Assembly: GCA_029558535.1 (NCBI GenBank)
Contig: JAKQEK010000246.1
Coordinates: 1 to 45,814, forward strand
DNA: 45,814 nucleotides
Source: Bacteroidota bacterium
GTDB lineage: Bacteria; Bacteroidota; Bacteroidia; Bacteroidales; ML635J-15
Direction of reading: 5' to 3'
Both the position numbers and the translations under genes were made by a program. Positions 16,371 to 25,021 of the stretch are shown one piece after another. Numbering within the stretch: position 1 is the stretch's first letter; every line of letters starts with the position of its first letter. The notes beneath the pieces are model-generated. The model had not been told where the DNA came from, searched no databases, and saw only the letters and a program-made list of their open reading frames with translations.

Positions 16371-16718
16371 ATGAAAACAGTAGTAAAATTATTGGTTATT
16401 AGTACCGTATTTCTATTGCTTAACTCTTATACAAATGCACAAAGAGTTTATAGTTGCGATTCGAAATACGATGCAGAGGTTAAAGTTTATGTTGCCGATA
16501 GTAAGTATGATGCTGATTTGGTAGTTTATAAATGTTCTTCGAAATATGATGCGGAAGGCAATAATGGCCTTTGGTTTTTTGTAGATTCGAAATACGACGC
16601 AGACAAAAAAATATATTTTTGCGACTCTAAATACGATGCAGATGTCATTATTTATTTCTCCGATAGTAAATATGATGCTGAATGGAGAAAATCAGAAAAA
16701 AAGCATTTATTTTACTAA
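16371..16718 (+). CDS. Secreted six-repeat protein, DUF6150-like (SKYDA type)
   Basis: 115 aa: signal peptide ending TNAQ (residue 24), then six SKYDA motifs at the same spacing as the upstream paralog, with matching strands (VKVYVAD, LVVYKCS, GLWFFVD, KIYFCD, VIIYFSD) and the end KKHLFY. Ser and Tyr are swapped relative to the neighbour in every repeat. The serine of the motif is coded by both TCN and AGY codons, which cannot interconvert by one silent change, so uniformity is not due to recent copying. Cys occur only at conserved strand positions. It is separated by 13 bp from the first copy and 6 bp from the AsmA-like gene, so all three are co-transcribed. Confidence 0.85.
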   Translation: MKTVVKLLVISTVFLLLNSYTNAQRVYSCDSKYDAEVKVYVADSKYDADLVVYKCSSKYDAEGNNGLWFFVDSKYDADKKIYFCDSKYDADVIIYFSDSKYDAEWRKSEKKHLFY

Positions 16719-16724
16719 AATACA

Positions 16725-18941
16725 ATGAAATTTAAGCCAAAGCGTTGGCATAAAATAGTTAAAATCAGTATTGCCTGTATTGTGGCAGTACTGATTTTGT
16801 TAAATACACTGCTGACTAATTATCTTAGAAAAAATATCGAAAAAACTTATAGTGCATTGCTAAATGCTGAAGTAAGTATAGAAAACTTACGCATAAATTA
16901 TTTTAACGGAACTATTAAAGTTTTTAATATTTTGATTACAGGTAAAAACGAATTTAAAAATGACACATTATTAATAGCAGACAAACTGGTTTTCGCTAAA
17001 CCTGAATATGATAAGACCAGTAAAAATATTGTTATCAGCGAAATGCGTATTGTTAATTTAAAGATGAACAATATTATTAGTCAAAATGGTAATAGCTGTT
17101 GGAATATTGAGAAAAATAACAAATTAAGTGAGGATGAGGAAGATTTAAGTAGTTTTGACATCTTTGTTAAAGCAATTAATGTCGAAAATTCCGAATTATT
17201 GATAATTAATAGAAAGAATAATGAAATTCAGTCTTTTACAAACATAAATCTAAAAATGAACTTGCATAAGCAGGATCTTGACATTATTTCTGATTTCAAT
17301 GCAGGGTGTACAGTAAATACCAAAGACTTAGGGAATAAAAAATTGTCACTGTCAGGCAACTCAAAGTATAGTGATAAAAAAATTGAAGCCGAAGCAACAT
17401 TTAAGTATGACGAATTCCCAGTTGAAATTGAAATATGCTGGTTTACAGACAGTTTATCGGAAGAAAATTCGTTTATAAAACTGAAAACAGATTTTGCTAA
17501 ACTTCAAAAACAAAAAGACATTGAAACAAAAGGGAATTTAGAAATCGAACTAATTTCTCATGGAATTTTCAATAGAAGCTATGATTTTAATTTTCAACTT
17601 AACGTAAAGGCTGACAGTATTTCGTTTGTAAATCATAAAAACAATGCATCTCTGAGAGCGAATTTTATCACTAAAATTAGTTATGATAACTCAGGTCCAG
17701 ATCTTTTTAATTTTATATCAAATGATATATTTCTAATGTCAGGCACTGATACCTTGAAGGGATTTATGGATTTTCGTGTAAATGATACCCTGACTTTGGT
17801 AAACTCTGATCTTAAGGGTAGTTTTGATTCAGAGATACTGAATTTAATATATGAAGACATAACTTTTTTGACCGACTTTAAAATTAGTACAACTTCAAGT
17901 TTGAAAGGTAAAATTGATAATTACAAAAAAGATCTTTTGGGAGAATATATTACGAACATTGAGATTAATAGTCCTGGTTTTAATGTCCCTGAGCTGCAAG
18001 TAAGTTTTATCAAAGACAAATTCTCTGTTGAAACATTTATTGTGTCTGATATAATCACCGGAAAAATTGATTATTGTATAAATGAAATTCAAAATTTATA
18101 TAATCAGGCAACAGTTAAGCACAATTTAGTAATAGATATTAGTAAATTATCAATACCTGATTCAGATGGCTCTACAGTTTCGTATATGCCTGATATAGAC
18201 CAATCTCGACAATTCAAATTCCCTCAAAAAACAGAAACGGCAATTATAATAAATATTGATTCGATACAAATGATGAATAAAGTCCTGCAAAATCTTCATT
18301 CGAAAGTTATATTGTCACCGGATAAATTTGGAATTTATATACTAAATCTTGATATTGGAACAGGGCGATTAAATGGAGAATTTAGTTTTAATAAAGAGTC
18401 CGAATATTTGGTTTCGAATAGTTCGTTAATTTTTGATAATATGGATTTGGCTTATTTCGCCGATTTCAATACAAATATTTCGGGAGTGCTAAACATTGAC
18501 TTAAAAAACACTGTTTATTCAGTCGAAAATGAAATCGAACATCCAAAAAATAATGGAGTAAACAAGATTAGAATTGAAGGGTTTAGATTGCATACCGGTT
18601 TGTTAAAGTCTTATGAGATAAATGAAGATTATCTTACTATTGGTAATACTGAAATTATTGCAATTCTTGAGGGGGATTCACTAATTGTAAAACCAGCTTT
18701 TTTAACAATAAATGATGCAAACGTAAAAGTAATTGCAGATTATAATATAATTACAGACAGTATTATGGTTTCGGCATTATTTGATATTCCTGACAGCTAT
18801 TTGAGTTCGAAAATTAAATTATTGATTTCGTTGTTTGCATCTGATTCGAATTTAAAAATTCCAAAAGATAAGGACAGAAGCACTTACCTTCTCAAAATTA
18901 GCGGCTTGATTGATGATTTGGAGTATAATATATATGAATAA
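16725..18941 (+). CDS. AsmA-like membrane-anchored protein
   Basis: 738 aa with one N-terminal membrane helix (about 10-30, after the basic head MKFKPKRWHK) and then an almost uniform beta-rich periplasmic region with repeated short amphipathic strands (for example VSIENLRINYFNGTIKVFNILITG). The N-terminal region and the C-terminal NDANVKVIADYNIITDSIMVSALFDIP are AsmA/DUF748-like. AsmA-superfamily proteins form long beta-groove bridges thought to carry phospholipids between membranes. No catalytic motif is seen. It starts 6 bp after the second repeat-protein, so the two small secreted proteins may be its partners (inference). Confidence 0.7.
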   Translation: MKFKPKRWHKIVKISIACIVAVLILLNTLLTNYLRKNIEKTYSALLNAEVSIENLRINYFNGTIKVFNILITGKNEFKNDTLLIADKLVFAKPEYDKTSKNIVISEMRIVNLKMNNIISQNGNSCWNIEKNNKLSEDEEDLSSFDIFVKAINVENSELLIINRKNNEIQSFTNINLKMNLHKQDLDIISDFNAGCTVNTKDLGNKKLSLSGNSKYSDKKIEAEATFKYDEFPVEIEICWFTDSLSEENSFIKLKTDFAKLQKQKDIETKGNLEIELISHGIFNRSYDFNFQLNVKADSISFVNHKNNASLRANFITKISYDNSGPDLFNFISNDIFLMSGTDTLKGFMDFRVNDTLTLVNSDLKGSFDSEILNLIYEDITFLTDFKISTTSSLKGKIDNYKKDLLGEYITNIEINSPGFNVPELQVSFIKDKFSVETFIVSDIITGKIDYCINEIQNLYNQATVKHNLVIDISKLSIPDSDGSTVSYMPDIDQSRQFKFPQKTETAIIINIDSIQMMNKVLQNLHSKVILSPDKFGIYILNLDIGTGRLNGEFSFNKESEYLVSNSSLIFDNMDLAYFADFNTNISGVLNIDLKNTVYSVENEIEHPKNNGVNKIRIEGFRLHTGLLKSYEINEDYLTIGNTEIIAILEGDSLIVKPAFLTINDANVKVIADYNIITDSIMVSALFDIPDSYLSSKIKLLISLFASDSNLKIPKDKDRSTYLLKISGLIDDLEYNIYE

Positions 18942-19006
18942 ACCGGAATAGAAAATGTTAATAATATTTTGAATAATTCAAATAACCCAGCTTGTAAATA
19001 TCTCAC

Positions 19007-19035
19007 AGTCAAATCTTTATTATTTAAATTTGACT
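19007..19035. repeat. Inverted repeat between convergent genes
   Basis: AGTCAAAT (19007-19014) and ATTTGACT (19028-19035) form an 8-bp stem with an AT-rich 13-nt loop in the 111-bp gap between the AsmA-like gene and the DUF3592-like gene. It could act as a weak bidirectional terminator; there is no clear T-run. Confidence 0.35.
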
Positions 19036-19052
19036 AAACAAATTTTGGACTT

Positions 19053-19541
19053 CTAACTTGGTAAAATAAGTACACTTTCTGCAGGATTTTCGGCTGAGTA
19101 CTTGATAGGAACCATTGAGCCAACTTGTATTCCATTTCGAATTACAATCTTACTGTCAATATTGTTTATCTTTCTGCTGTGCTGAATTCCATTACTATCA
19201 TTATATGTATATTCTACTATTGAATAGATTGGGGTTTTGTTTACTAAAATATAGTAATTCTTATCAACGAAAGTTACTTTAGCTTGTGCGACAATTCCAT
19301 TTCTTATAATTTCCTTGTTTCTCTTATTTTTTTGAGAGCCGGCAACTGCACCAATCAATCCGATAACTGTAAAGACAGCCCCCAAACCTCCAAGGCCAAT
19401 ACCTATGTAATTTCTAACTTTAGTGCTCTGTTCCTCATCAGCAAATCTATTGTTAATTTTAATTCTTACATTTGAATTGGCTACAATAACTCCGGTCATA
19501 ATTAGGATTGCCCCGATAAATATAAAGACTATGCCTTTCAT
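19053..19541 (-). CDS. DUF3592-like membrane protein
   Basis: 162 aa with two membrane helices (about 4-22 and 45-67), the second rich in Gly (IGIGLGGLGAVFTVIGLIGAV). A soluble C-terminal beta domain follows: GIVAQAKVTFVDKNYYI..., VEYTYNDSNGIQHSRK, and GSMVPIKYSAENPAESVLI. The G..a.A.v...d...v...n..., YsV.Y.Y.D..G...., G..V.v.Y....P..s.i pattern is that of DUF3592 proteins, whose role is unknown. Single gene with its own -7 box upstream. Confidence 0.75.
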   Translation of the reverse strand: MKGIVFIFIGAILIMTGVIVANSNVRIKINNRFADEEQSTKVRNYIGIGLGGLGAVFTVIGLIGAVAGSQKNKRNKEIIRNGIVAQAKVTFVDKNYYILVNKTPIYSIVEYTYNDSNGIQHSRKINNIDSKIVIRNGIQVGSMVPIKYSAENPAESVLILPS

Positions 19542-19588
19542 AATTTTACTGTTTTATGTTTTTACTTAGAAAACTTCTCTTTTATATA

Positions 19589-19596
19589 CAAAAATA
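19589..19596 (-). promoter_or_regulatory. -7 box (TATTTTTG) of the DUF3592-like gene
   Basis: Minus-strand TATTTTTG at 19596-19589, 47 bp upstream of the ATG at 19541. No TTTG at normal distance. Confidence 0.4.
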
Positions 19597-19725
19597 ATAT
19601 TATATTTTAAGGATATAAAAAATATTATTTGGTTTAAACATTGATATAAAACGTATTGTTATAATGTCTAATTATTTATCAGAGATTGGGTAAAGTATTT
19701 AAGTCTATTATGGAACTTACCGTTG

Positions 19726-19862
19726 CGAGATTAACTACGTTGAACTCACCGCTTGATGCGGTTCGGTTTCATCTCGTGGTTTTGCAGCTTAAAGCTGTAT
19801 TGAAAACCAAGGTTTTGTCATGATTTTTGCCACCTCGACCATTCTCGGTGGTCTGGCAAAAA
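19726..19862. other. Array of hairpins in a 690-bp gene-free region
   Basis: Three stem-loops follow one another. (1) CGAGAT (19726-19731) pairs with ATCTCG (19771-19776) around ACCGC/GCGGT (19748-19752/19758-19762). (2) GGTTTT (19778-19783) and CAGCTT (19785-19790) pair with AAGCTG (19792-19797) and AAAACC (19803-19808). (3) TTTTTGCC (19824-19831) pairs with GGCAAAAA (19855-19862). AAAACC can instead pair with GGTTTT at 19811-19816, giving two exclusive folds. Local base composition is richer in GC than the flanks. It may be a structured RNA or a decayed mobile element; no coding frame spans it convincingly. Confidence 0.5.
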
Positions 19863-19920
19863 TGCACGCCAAATCCTTAAATAATTCCAAAAATTTAAAA
19901 TTTATATACAACGGCAATTA

Positions 19921-19974
19921 TGTAGGGTTAATTCATGGTTCGGCACCGCTAACCAAACATGAATTAACCCTACA
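19921..19974. repeat. 17-bp perfect inverted repeat
   Basis: TGTAGGGTTAATTCATG (19921-19937) is exactly complementary to 19958-19974, with a 20-nt spacer that itself holds GGTT and AACC. The arms extend outward as GCAATT with a 2-nt offset. The length of the perfect stem is well above chance for this AT-rich region; it could be a transposon end pair, a terminator or part of the same structured element as 19726-19862. Confidence 0.65.
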
Positions 19975-19993
19975 ATTGCAGGTTGTCAAAAGA

Positions 19994-20166
19994 TTATTTA
20001 TTTACCTTTTTTTTACCTGCAAACGATCTAGTTCTTAAACCTTCATTCGAAATTGTGAATAAAAGAACAATAGAACAGTATCCTCAATTATTTTGTTAAA
20101 AACAATTTGGGACATTCCTGATGTAAAAAAAAATATCAAGATTAAATATAAAGTAATTTTCTTCAT
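19994..20166 (-). pseudogene. Remnant of a short secreted-protein gene
   Basis: The ATG at 20166-20164 opens a clear signal peptide (MKKITLYLILIFFFTSGMSQ) followed by 23 more codons to a TAA at 20035-20037. Beyond that stop the next frame continues with a coding-like tail (FTISNEGLRTRSFAGKKKV) ending at 19994-19996; a one-base slip in a T-run near the codons for FFY would join the two. The -7 box TAAATTTG lies just upstream. Either a frameshifted small secreted protein or a 43-aa functional peptide; the palindromic region lies immediately downstream. Confidence 0.45.
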
Positions 20167-20184
20167 GTAATGTATGTAATAGTA

Positions 20185-20192
20185 CAAATTTA
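20185..20192 (-). promoter_or_regulatory. -7 box (TAAATTTG) of the short secreted ORF
   Basis: Minus-strand TAAATTTG at 20192-20185, 18 bp ahead of the ATG at 20166, in the gap downstream of the TonB receptor gene. It fits TAnnTTTG; no -33 box is evident. Confidence 0.35.
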
Positions 20193-20235
20193 ACAAAAAT
20201 CCGAATTGCTCCGGCGAAAGAAAATTTTTTCTAAT

Positions 20236-22704
20236 TTAAAATTTTGCTATTATTTTCAGGTTAATTCTCCTGCCTGTTAAATAATTAGGGACTCCATATT
20301 CCCAGCCTCTTATATCAGTAACATAGGTATAGGAAATTTCGTTATTAATATCGAGGAGATTAAAAACTTCAAGACTTAACCAAATATCTTTAAAGAATCT
20401 GAATGGATTTCCTTCGGGAAGAGATCTTTCGGAAGATTTTAACTGTTTCGAAATACCAAGGTCAACCCTGCGATATGGTTTAAATCTTGGATAAGGTTTA
20501 TCTGTTTTTTCGACAGGTAATCCGGTTCCAAACAAAATGCTTATATATGCCTGCCAAGTTTCGTGTTTGGGAATATAATCCTGAAAGAAAATGCCAAAAT
20601 TAACTCTCTGATCCGTAGGTCGGGGAATTAACCCAAGATAAACCGTATCAGTACTTCCATCAGCATATTTGTTAACATAAAAATCGTTTTCGATATCCTC
20701 CATAGTTTGCATTACAGCAACGCTAAACCATGATTCTGTGCCCGGAACAAATTCGCCATTTATTTTTGCTTCGATACCGGTACTATAACCTGTTGCCATA
20801 TTCTCTCCATAATATCTAATTCTGACATTATCAACATCATAAGGAATAAGATTATACAAATATTTATAATAAACCTCAGTAACTAATTTAAAAGGACGGT
20901 TCCACGCTTTAAAAACATAATCACTGCCAAGGACTATCTGATAAGAAGATTGAGATTTGATATCATAGTTTAAAGTACCGTCAAGTCTTCTGATTTCTTT
21001 AAAAAATGGCGTCTGATGATAAAGACCTGATGAAAATCTAAACACTATATCTTTTTCCCAATCCGGTTTGATACCTAAATTTAATCGGGGACTAACCAAG
21101 AACTCATTATTAAAATCCCAATAATTGAATCTTAATCCTCCACCAATTGACAAATCACATTTTTTCAAGTCAATCATATATGAATCCTGAACAAAAGCAT
21201 TTATTCTGTTACTAACAATATCTATTTTAGCTATATCAGTCATAAACAGGGGAACAATTTCTCTGTTTGCAGGGATTAGATTTTCGTCAGAATACCCATA
21301 ACTTCCCAATGAATAACCGGCAGAATCAATCATATTCCATTCATGAACACTATAATCAAAGGTTTCGTAGTTGTATTGTACTCCCCATAAAATATTATGA
21401 TTTTCAATTTTATAATCTCCGATGTGTTTAAAAGACAAAACATATCCATCAAGATAATTTCTGGCATGTTCGAGATAAGATCCAATCCCTATATTTGCTA
21501 CGCTATCACCCATATTATCCGAGCCAAGTTGTTTATCTAATTCATTAAGAAAATATTGCCCCAAAATGTCGAAAGTTTCTTCTTCCTGAGTATAATATGC
21601 TGATGTAATAAATTTTAATTCCAGATTTTTCGAAACCTTATAATTCCCTGTAAAGGCACCGGTCATGTTATTAAATTTATCTTTCTCCTGACCTTCAAAA
21701 TACATCATGATTTTTAGAGCTTCGTTTAGTGTCCCCCACGAAGTTTCTCTGTCATCAGGGATAAAGCTATATTTATTCTTACTTATATTTCCGAGAAAAC
21801 TCAGCTCAAATTTTTCGCTAAAATCGTAACTCAGATAAGTTTGGAAATCAAGATAACTTGGATCATACTTACCTTTCATGTCCATAGAGCTCAATACATA
21901 TCTCGTGGTCTTATAACGGAAACCTGTATTGTACTTAAAAAGATGGTTTTTGCTTGTACCCTCCAGATGAATGTTTGAGCCAAGTAAACTAGCAGTAACG
22001 GAACCTCCAAATTCAGTTGGTTTACGATACTTGATATCAAGAACTGATGACATTTTATCTCCATACTTCGATTCAAACCCACCGGCAGAAAAAATAACAG
22101 ATGAAACCATATCCGAATTTATAAAACTCATTCCTTCCTGCTGACCCGAACGAATAAGAATAGGTCTAAGAATTTCGACATCATTAACAAATATCAGATT
22201 TTCATCAAAATTACCACCCCTGACATTATATTGAGAACTAAGCTCATTATTAGACGAAACTGATGGCAATGATTTAAGAATATCTTCAAAGCCTCCTATT
22301 GTTGGTATTTTTAATGATATTTCAGGGTTGATTCTGTTAATATTGCCTAATCTATCTGAAGTTGAACCAATATTAGTCTCGGGAAGAAAATTTACAGACT
22401 CCTTTAAAACTATCTTTAATTCCCGGATTTGATCAGGCTTAAGATTAATTTCGTAATTTTCCGGTTCGTAGCCCAAATATGAAATCTCGATTATTAAGTT
22501 TTTTTCAGCCGGAACGACTAATTCAAAATAGCCCGTATTATCACTAGCAGTTCCAATTTTTAGACCGGAAACACTTATGTTTGCAAAATGAAATGGCTTT
22601 GAATTGTTATCATAAACATATCCTCTAACAACAGCAGTTTGAGAAAACACAACTATACTTGTCAGAAAAATACAAATAAAAACTACAATTCTTTTTAATT
22701 CCAT
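20236..22704 (-). CDS. TonB-dependent receptor with carboxypeptidase-like N-terminal domain
   Basis: 822 aa from the ATG at 22704-22702; the TTG at 22740 is rejected because MELKRIVVFICIFLTSIVVF is already a full signal peptide. Domains: a CarboxypepD_reg-like beta sandwich (about 22-110; VRGYVYDNNSKPFHFANISV, GTASDNTGYFELVVP), a plug (about 115-240, with YNVRGGNFDENLIFVNDVEI) and a 22-strand outer-membrane barrel ending in RINLKIIAKF with a terminal aromatic. Such receptors import siderophores, vitamins or glycans with TonB energy. The substrate is not visible and no SusD gene is adjacent. It lies 46 bp after the 7TM-HD gene and is probably in its transcript. Confidence 0.92.
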   Translation of the reverse strand: MELKRIVVFICIFLTSIVVFSQTAVVRGYVYDNNSKPFHFANISVSGLKIGTASDNTGYFELVVPAEKNLIIEISYLGYEPENYEINLKPDQIRELKIVLKESVNFLPETNIGSTSDRLGNINRINPEISLKIPTIGGFEDILKSLPSVSSNNELSSQYNVRGGNFDENLIFVNDVEILRPILIRSGQQEGMSFINSDMVSSVIFSAGGFESKYGDKMSSVLDIKYRKPTEFGGSVTASLLGSNIHLEGTSKNHLFKYNTGFRYKTTRYVLSSMDMKGKYDPSYLDFQTYLSYDFSEKFELSFLGNISKNKYSFIPDDRETSWGTLNEALKIMMYFEGQEKDKFNNMTGAFTGNYKVSKNLELKFITSAYYTQEEETFDILGQYFLNELDKQLGSDNMGDSVANIGIGSYLEHARNYLDGYVLSFKHIGDYKIENHNILWGVQYNYETFDYSVHEWNMIDSAGYSLGSYGYSDENLIPANREIVPLFMTDIAKIDIVSNRINAFVQDSYMIDLKKCDLSIGGGLRFNYWDFNNEFLVSPRLNLGIKPDWEKDIVFRFSSGLYHQTPFFKEIRRLDGTLNYDIKSQSSYQIVLGSDYVFKAWNRPFKLVTEVYYKYLYNLIPYDVDNVRIRYYGENMATGYSTGIEAKINGEFVPGTESWFSVAVMQTMEDIENDFYVNKYADGSTDTVYLGLIPRPTDQRVNFGIFFQDYIPKHETWQAYISILFGTGLPVEKTDKPYPRFKPYRRVDLGISKQLKSSERSLPEGNPFRFFKDIWLSLEVFNLLDINNEISYTYVTDIRGWEYGVPNYLTGRRINLKIIAKF

Positions 22705-22750
22705 AAAATATCTATCGTTCTCTATAACCTTATGCTGCAAATTTTATTGT

Positions 22751-24865
22751 TTAGGATTTGTCTTTTTTATTTAATTCGGGATAAATCACACGAGCATGAT
22801 AAATGTTTTGAATTTTGATTGAAAAAATTTCTTTAGCACGTTTCAACTGTTTCAATGTAATTTCAACATTTTCGAATTGTCCGTCATTTAATTGAGAATC
22901 AATAATTTTTGAAACAGATTTTTCGATTGATTCAGGAGTATATTCTGTCAGAGTTCTCGAAGCCGCCTCAACAGAATCAGCCATCATCATTACGGCAGTC
23001 TCGATACTGGTTGGTTTGGGACCCGGATATTGAAAATTTGCCAGTACAGGTGCGTTATCAGGATTAGCATTAACCCAAGAATTATAGAAATAACGTGTAA
23101 CGCTTGTTCCATGGTGCATTGAGATATAATCTATTACTTGTTGAGGGAGCTTATATTTTCTTCCTAATTCGACTCCTGCATCAACATGAGAAATAATTTT
23201 CTGTGCACTTTCTTCAAAATCAAACTGATCGTGAACATTTTTTCCACTCTGATTTTCGATAAAATACTCCGGATGATGTGACTTCCCTATATCATGATAC
23301 AAGGCTCCGGTTCTTGCCAATAAATAATCCCCACCTAATTCCCTAACAACAGATTCGACTAGATTTGCGACTTGTACCGAATGCTGAAAAGTCCCCGGAG
23401 CTTTTTCTGCTAATATTCTTAACGCAGGATTATTTGTATCACTTAATTCCATTAAAGTAAAATCTGAAATGAATCCAAAAGTTTTTTCAAAGACATAAAC
23501 CAGTGGCAAATACATTAAAATTAGAAACGAACTTATACCGTAAGGAATATATTCATTAAATATATCATAGCTGAATTCCCTTTGTTTTATCATTAAAAAA
23601 CCGGTTACTGAAATAGCATAAGTTAAAAACACCAGCGACATTGTTATAAAAATCTGACGTCTTTTCATTTTGTTTTTCATGCTATACATAGCGACCAATC
23701 CTGCAAGCATTTGAACAAATAAAAATTCAAAACTGTTTGGAGCAAAAAAACCAACAATCAATAATGAAAATAAGTATATTGAGAAAGAAATCTGAAAACC
23801 ATAAAATGTGTACAAGAGTAAAGGAAACAAAGCAAAAGGAATAATATAAATATTTAACTCAGTAGTTCTAAAAATTACATAGACCAATAAGACCATCAAT
23901 AATATCTGCAAAGTAAAATATGTAATATCCTTAAATTTTTTCAAGTATTCCGAATGAAAACTTATTACATAAAGAAAAATAACCATAAAGAATGCAAAAA
24001 AGATTAAAGCTGTTCCCGTAGAAACTTTCCATTCATTTACTCCCTGATTTGCATCCTCTTGTTGTTTTTTTAGTGACTCTATAACATTGCTCTCATTTTC
24101 TCCAACTATGCTGCCTTTCTTAATTATCAACTCGCCTTTTTGTATCATTCCTATAACGGGAGAAACAGATGCTAACTTATTACTTAGGATTTTTTTACTT
24201 AACCCCGAATCATAAACAATATTTACAGGAGTTTTATGCTGATTAAGGATATTCCTTAATTTATAACCAAAAATAGAATCAACGGACTTTATTTCTAAAT
24301 ATAAATTTTCAAATTTTTCCACACATTGTTTTTCGGTTAAATATTCGTAACCATAAGACAATTCAGAGACACCGTTTTGATACAAATAGAATCTGAACTG
24401 TATAGGATTTTTAACAGAGTCAGGAATGCTTATTATACCTGATTGCACACATGTTAATATCAGATTATCAAATGCTTTAAAATAATTTATTAATTCTCTT
24501 CTATATTGTTCTAATTCAAAAATACCGATTTCAGAATTCAAATTAAGAGAATTAAAAATCTCAGATTCAAGAGCAGACATATCACGTTTTATCGCAGCAG
24601 AATAACTATTATAAATATTAGTATCCTTAATATAATAGGGAATAAATGTTTTTACTATACTGTCTTTTTCTGCATTTAGTTCCGGCTCAGTCTTATATAC
24701 GGGAAAATCACATGGAGCGATTAAATCTTCGTGCAACCATGGTGTACCTAAACTATAGTCATAATTAAATTGTTTACCACGCGGAAAAATAAAGAATACT
24801 GTCGTGGCACTAATAACAAACAGTATTAAAGTATATATGGCAACTGTATTTTTCTTTATTTTCAT
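22751..24865 (-). CDS. 7TM-HD family phosphohydrolase (PgpH-like)
   Basis: 704 aa: one N-terminal membrane helix (about 8-27), a large extracytoplasmic 7TMR-HDED domain (about 40-280), seven membrane helices (about 283-460) and a cytoplasmic HD domain (about 490-690). HD residues are visible: His495, the HDIGK motif at 524-528, His560, His584-His585 and Asp630. PgpH of this architecture degrades cyclic di-AMP in Firmicutes; most Bacteroidota homologs share the layout. The extracytoplasmic domain suggests a sensed signal. The TonB-receptor gene follows 46 bp downstream. Specificity for c-di-AMP is inferred from family, not proven here. Confidence 0.9.
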   Translation of the reverse strand: MKIKKNTVAIYTLILFVISATTVFFIFPRGKQFNYDYSLGTPWLHEDLIAPCDFPVYKTEPELNAEKDSIVKTFIPYYIKDTNIYNSYSAAIKRDMSALESEIFNSLNLNSEIGIFELEQYRRELINYFKAFDNLILTCVQSGIISIPDSVKNPIQFRFYLYQNGVSELSYGYEYLTEKQCVEKFENLYLEIKSVDSIFGYKLRNILNQHKTPVNIVYDSGLSKKILSNKLASVSPVIGMIQKGELIIKKGSIVGENESNVIESLKKQQEDANQGVNEWKVSTGTALIFFAFFMVIFLYVISFHSEYLKKFKDITYFTLQILLMVLLVYVIFRTTELNIYIIPFALFPLLLYTFYGFQISFSIYLFSLLIVGFFAPNSFEFLFVQMLAGLVAMYSMKNKMKRRQIFITMSLVFLTYAISVTGFLMIKQREFSYDIFNEYIPYGISSFLILMYLPLVYVFEKTFGFISDFTLMELSDTNNPALRILAEKAPGTFQHSVQVANLVESVVRELGGDYLLARTGALYHDIGKSHHPEYFIENQSGKNVHDQFDFEESAQKIISHVDAGVELGRKYKLPQQVIDYISMHHGTSVTRYFYNSWVNANPDNAPVLANFQYPGPKPTSIETAVMMMADSVEAASRTLTEYTPESIEKSVSKIIDSQLNDGQFENVEITLKQLKRAKEIFSIKIQNIYHARVIYPELNKKDKS

Positions 24866-24994
24866 AATAAAATATTTGGTAAAGATAAAACTTGTTTTGA
24901 AAAACTTAAAAGAAAAAAATAATTATAAGCAACTTGAAAAATTATTAAGATATGTCTGTTAGTAAAATAATAAATTTATAAGGAAATTTATATA

Positions 24995-25002
24995 TATTTT
25001 TG
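24995..25002 (+). promoter_or_regulatory. -7 box (TATTTTTG) of the NlpC/P60 gene
   Basis: TATTTTTG ends 19 bp before the ATG at 25022, in the 156-bp divergent gap with the 7TM-HD gene. Confidence 0.5.
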
Positions 25003-25021
25003 AGGTTAAATAATTCAAATT

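Noticed and set aside
19820..20038. 72-aa plus-strand ORF through the palindrome region
   Set aside because: It runs across two inverted repeats, and composition follows the palindromes rather than coding sequence; the minus-strand signal-peptide ORF is far more convincing there.
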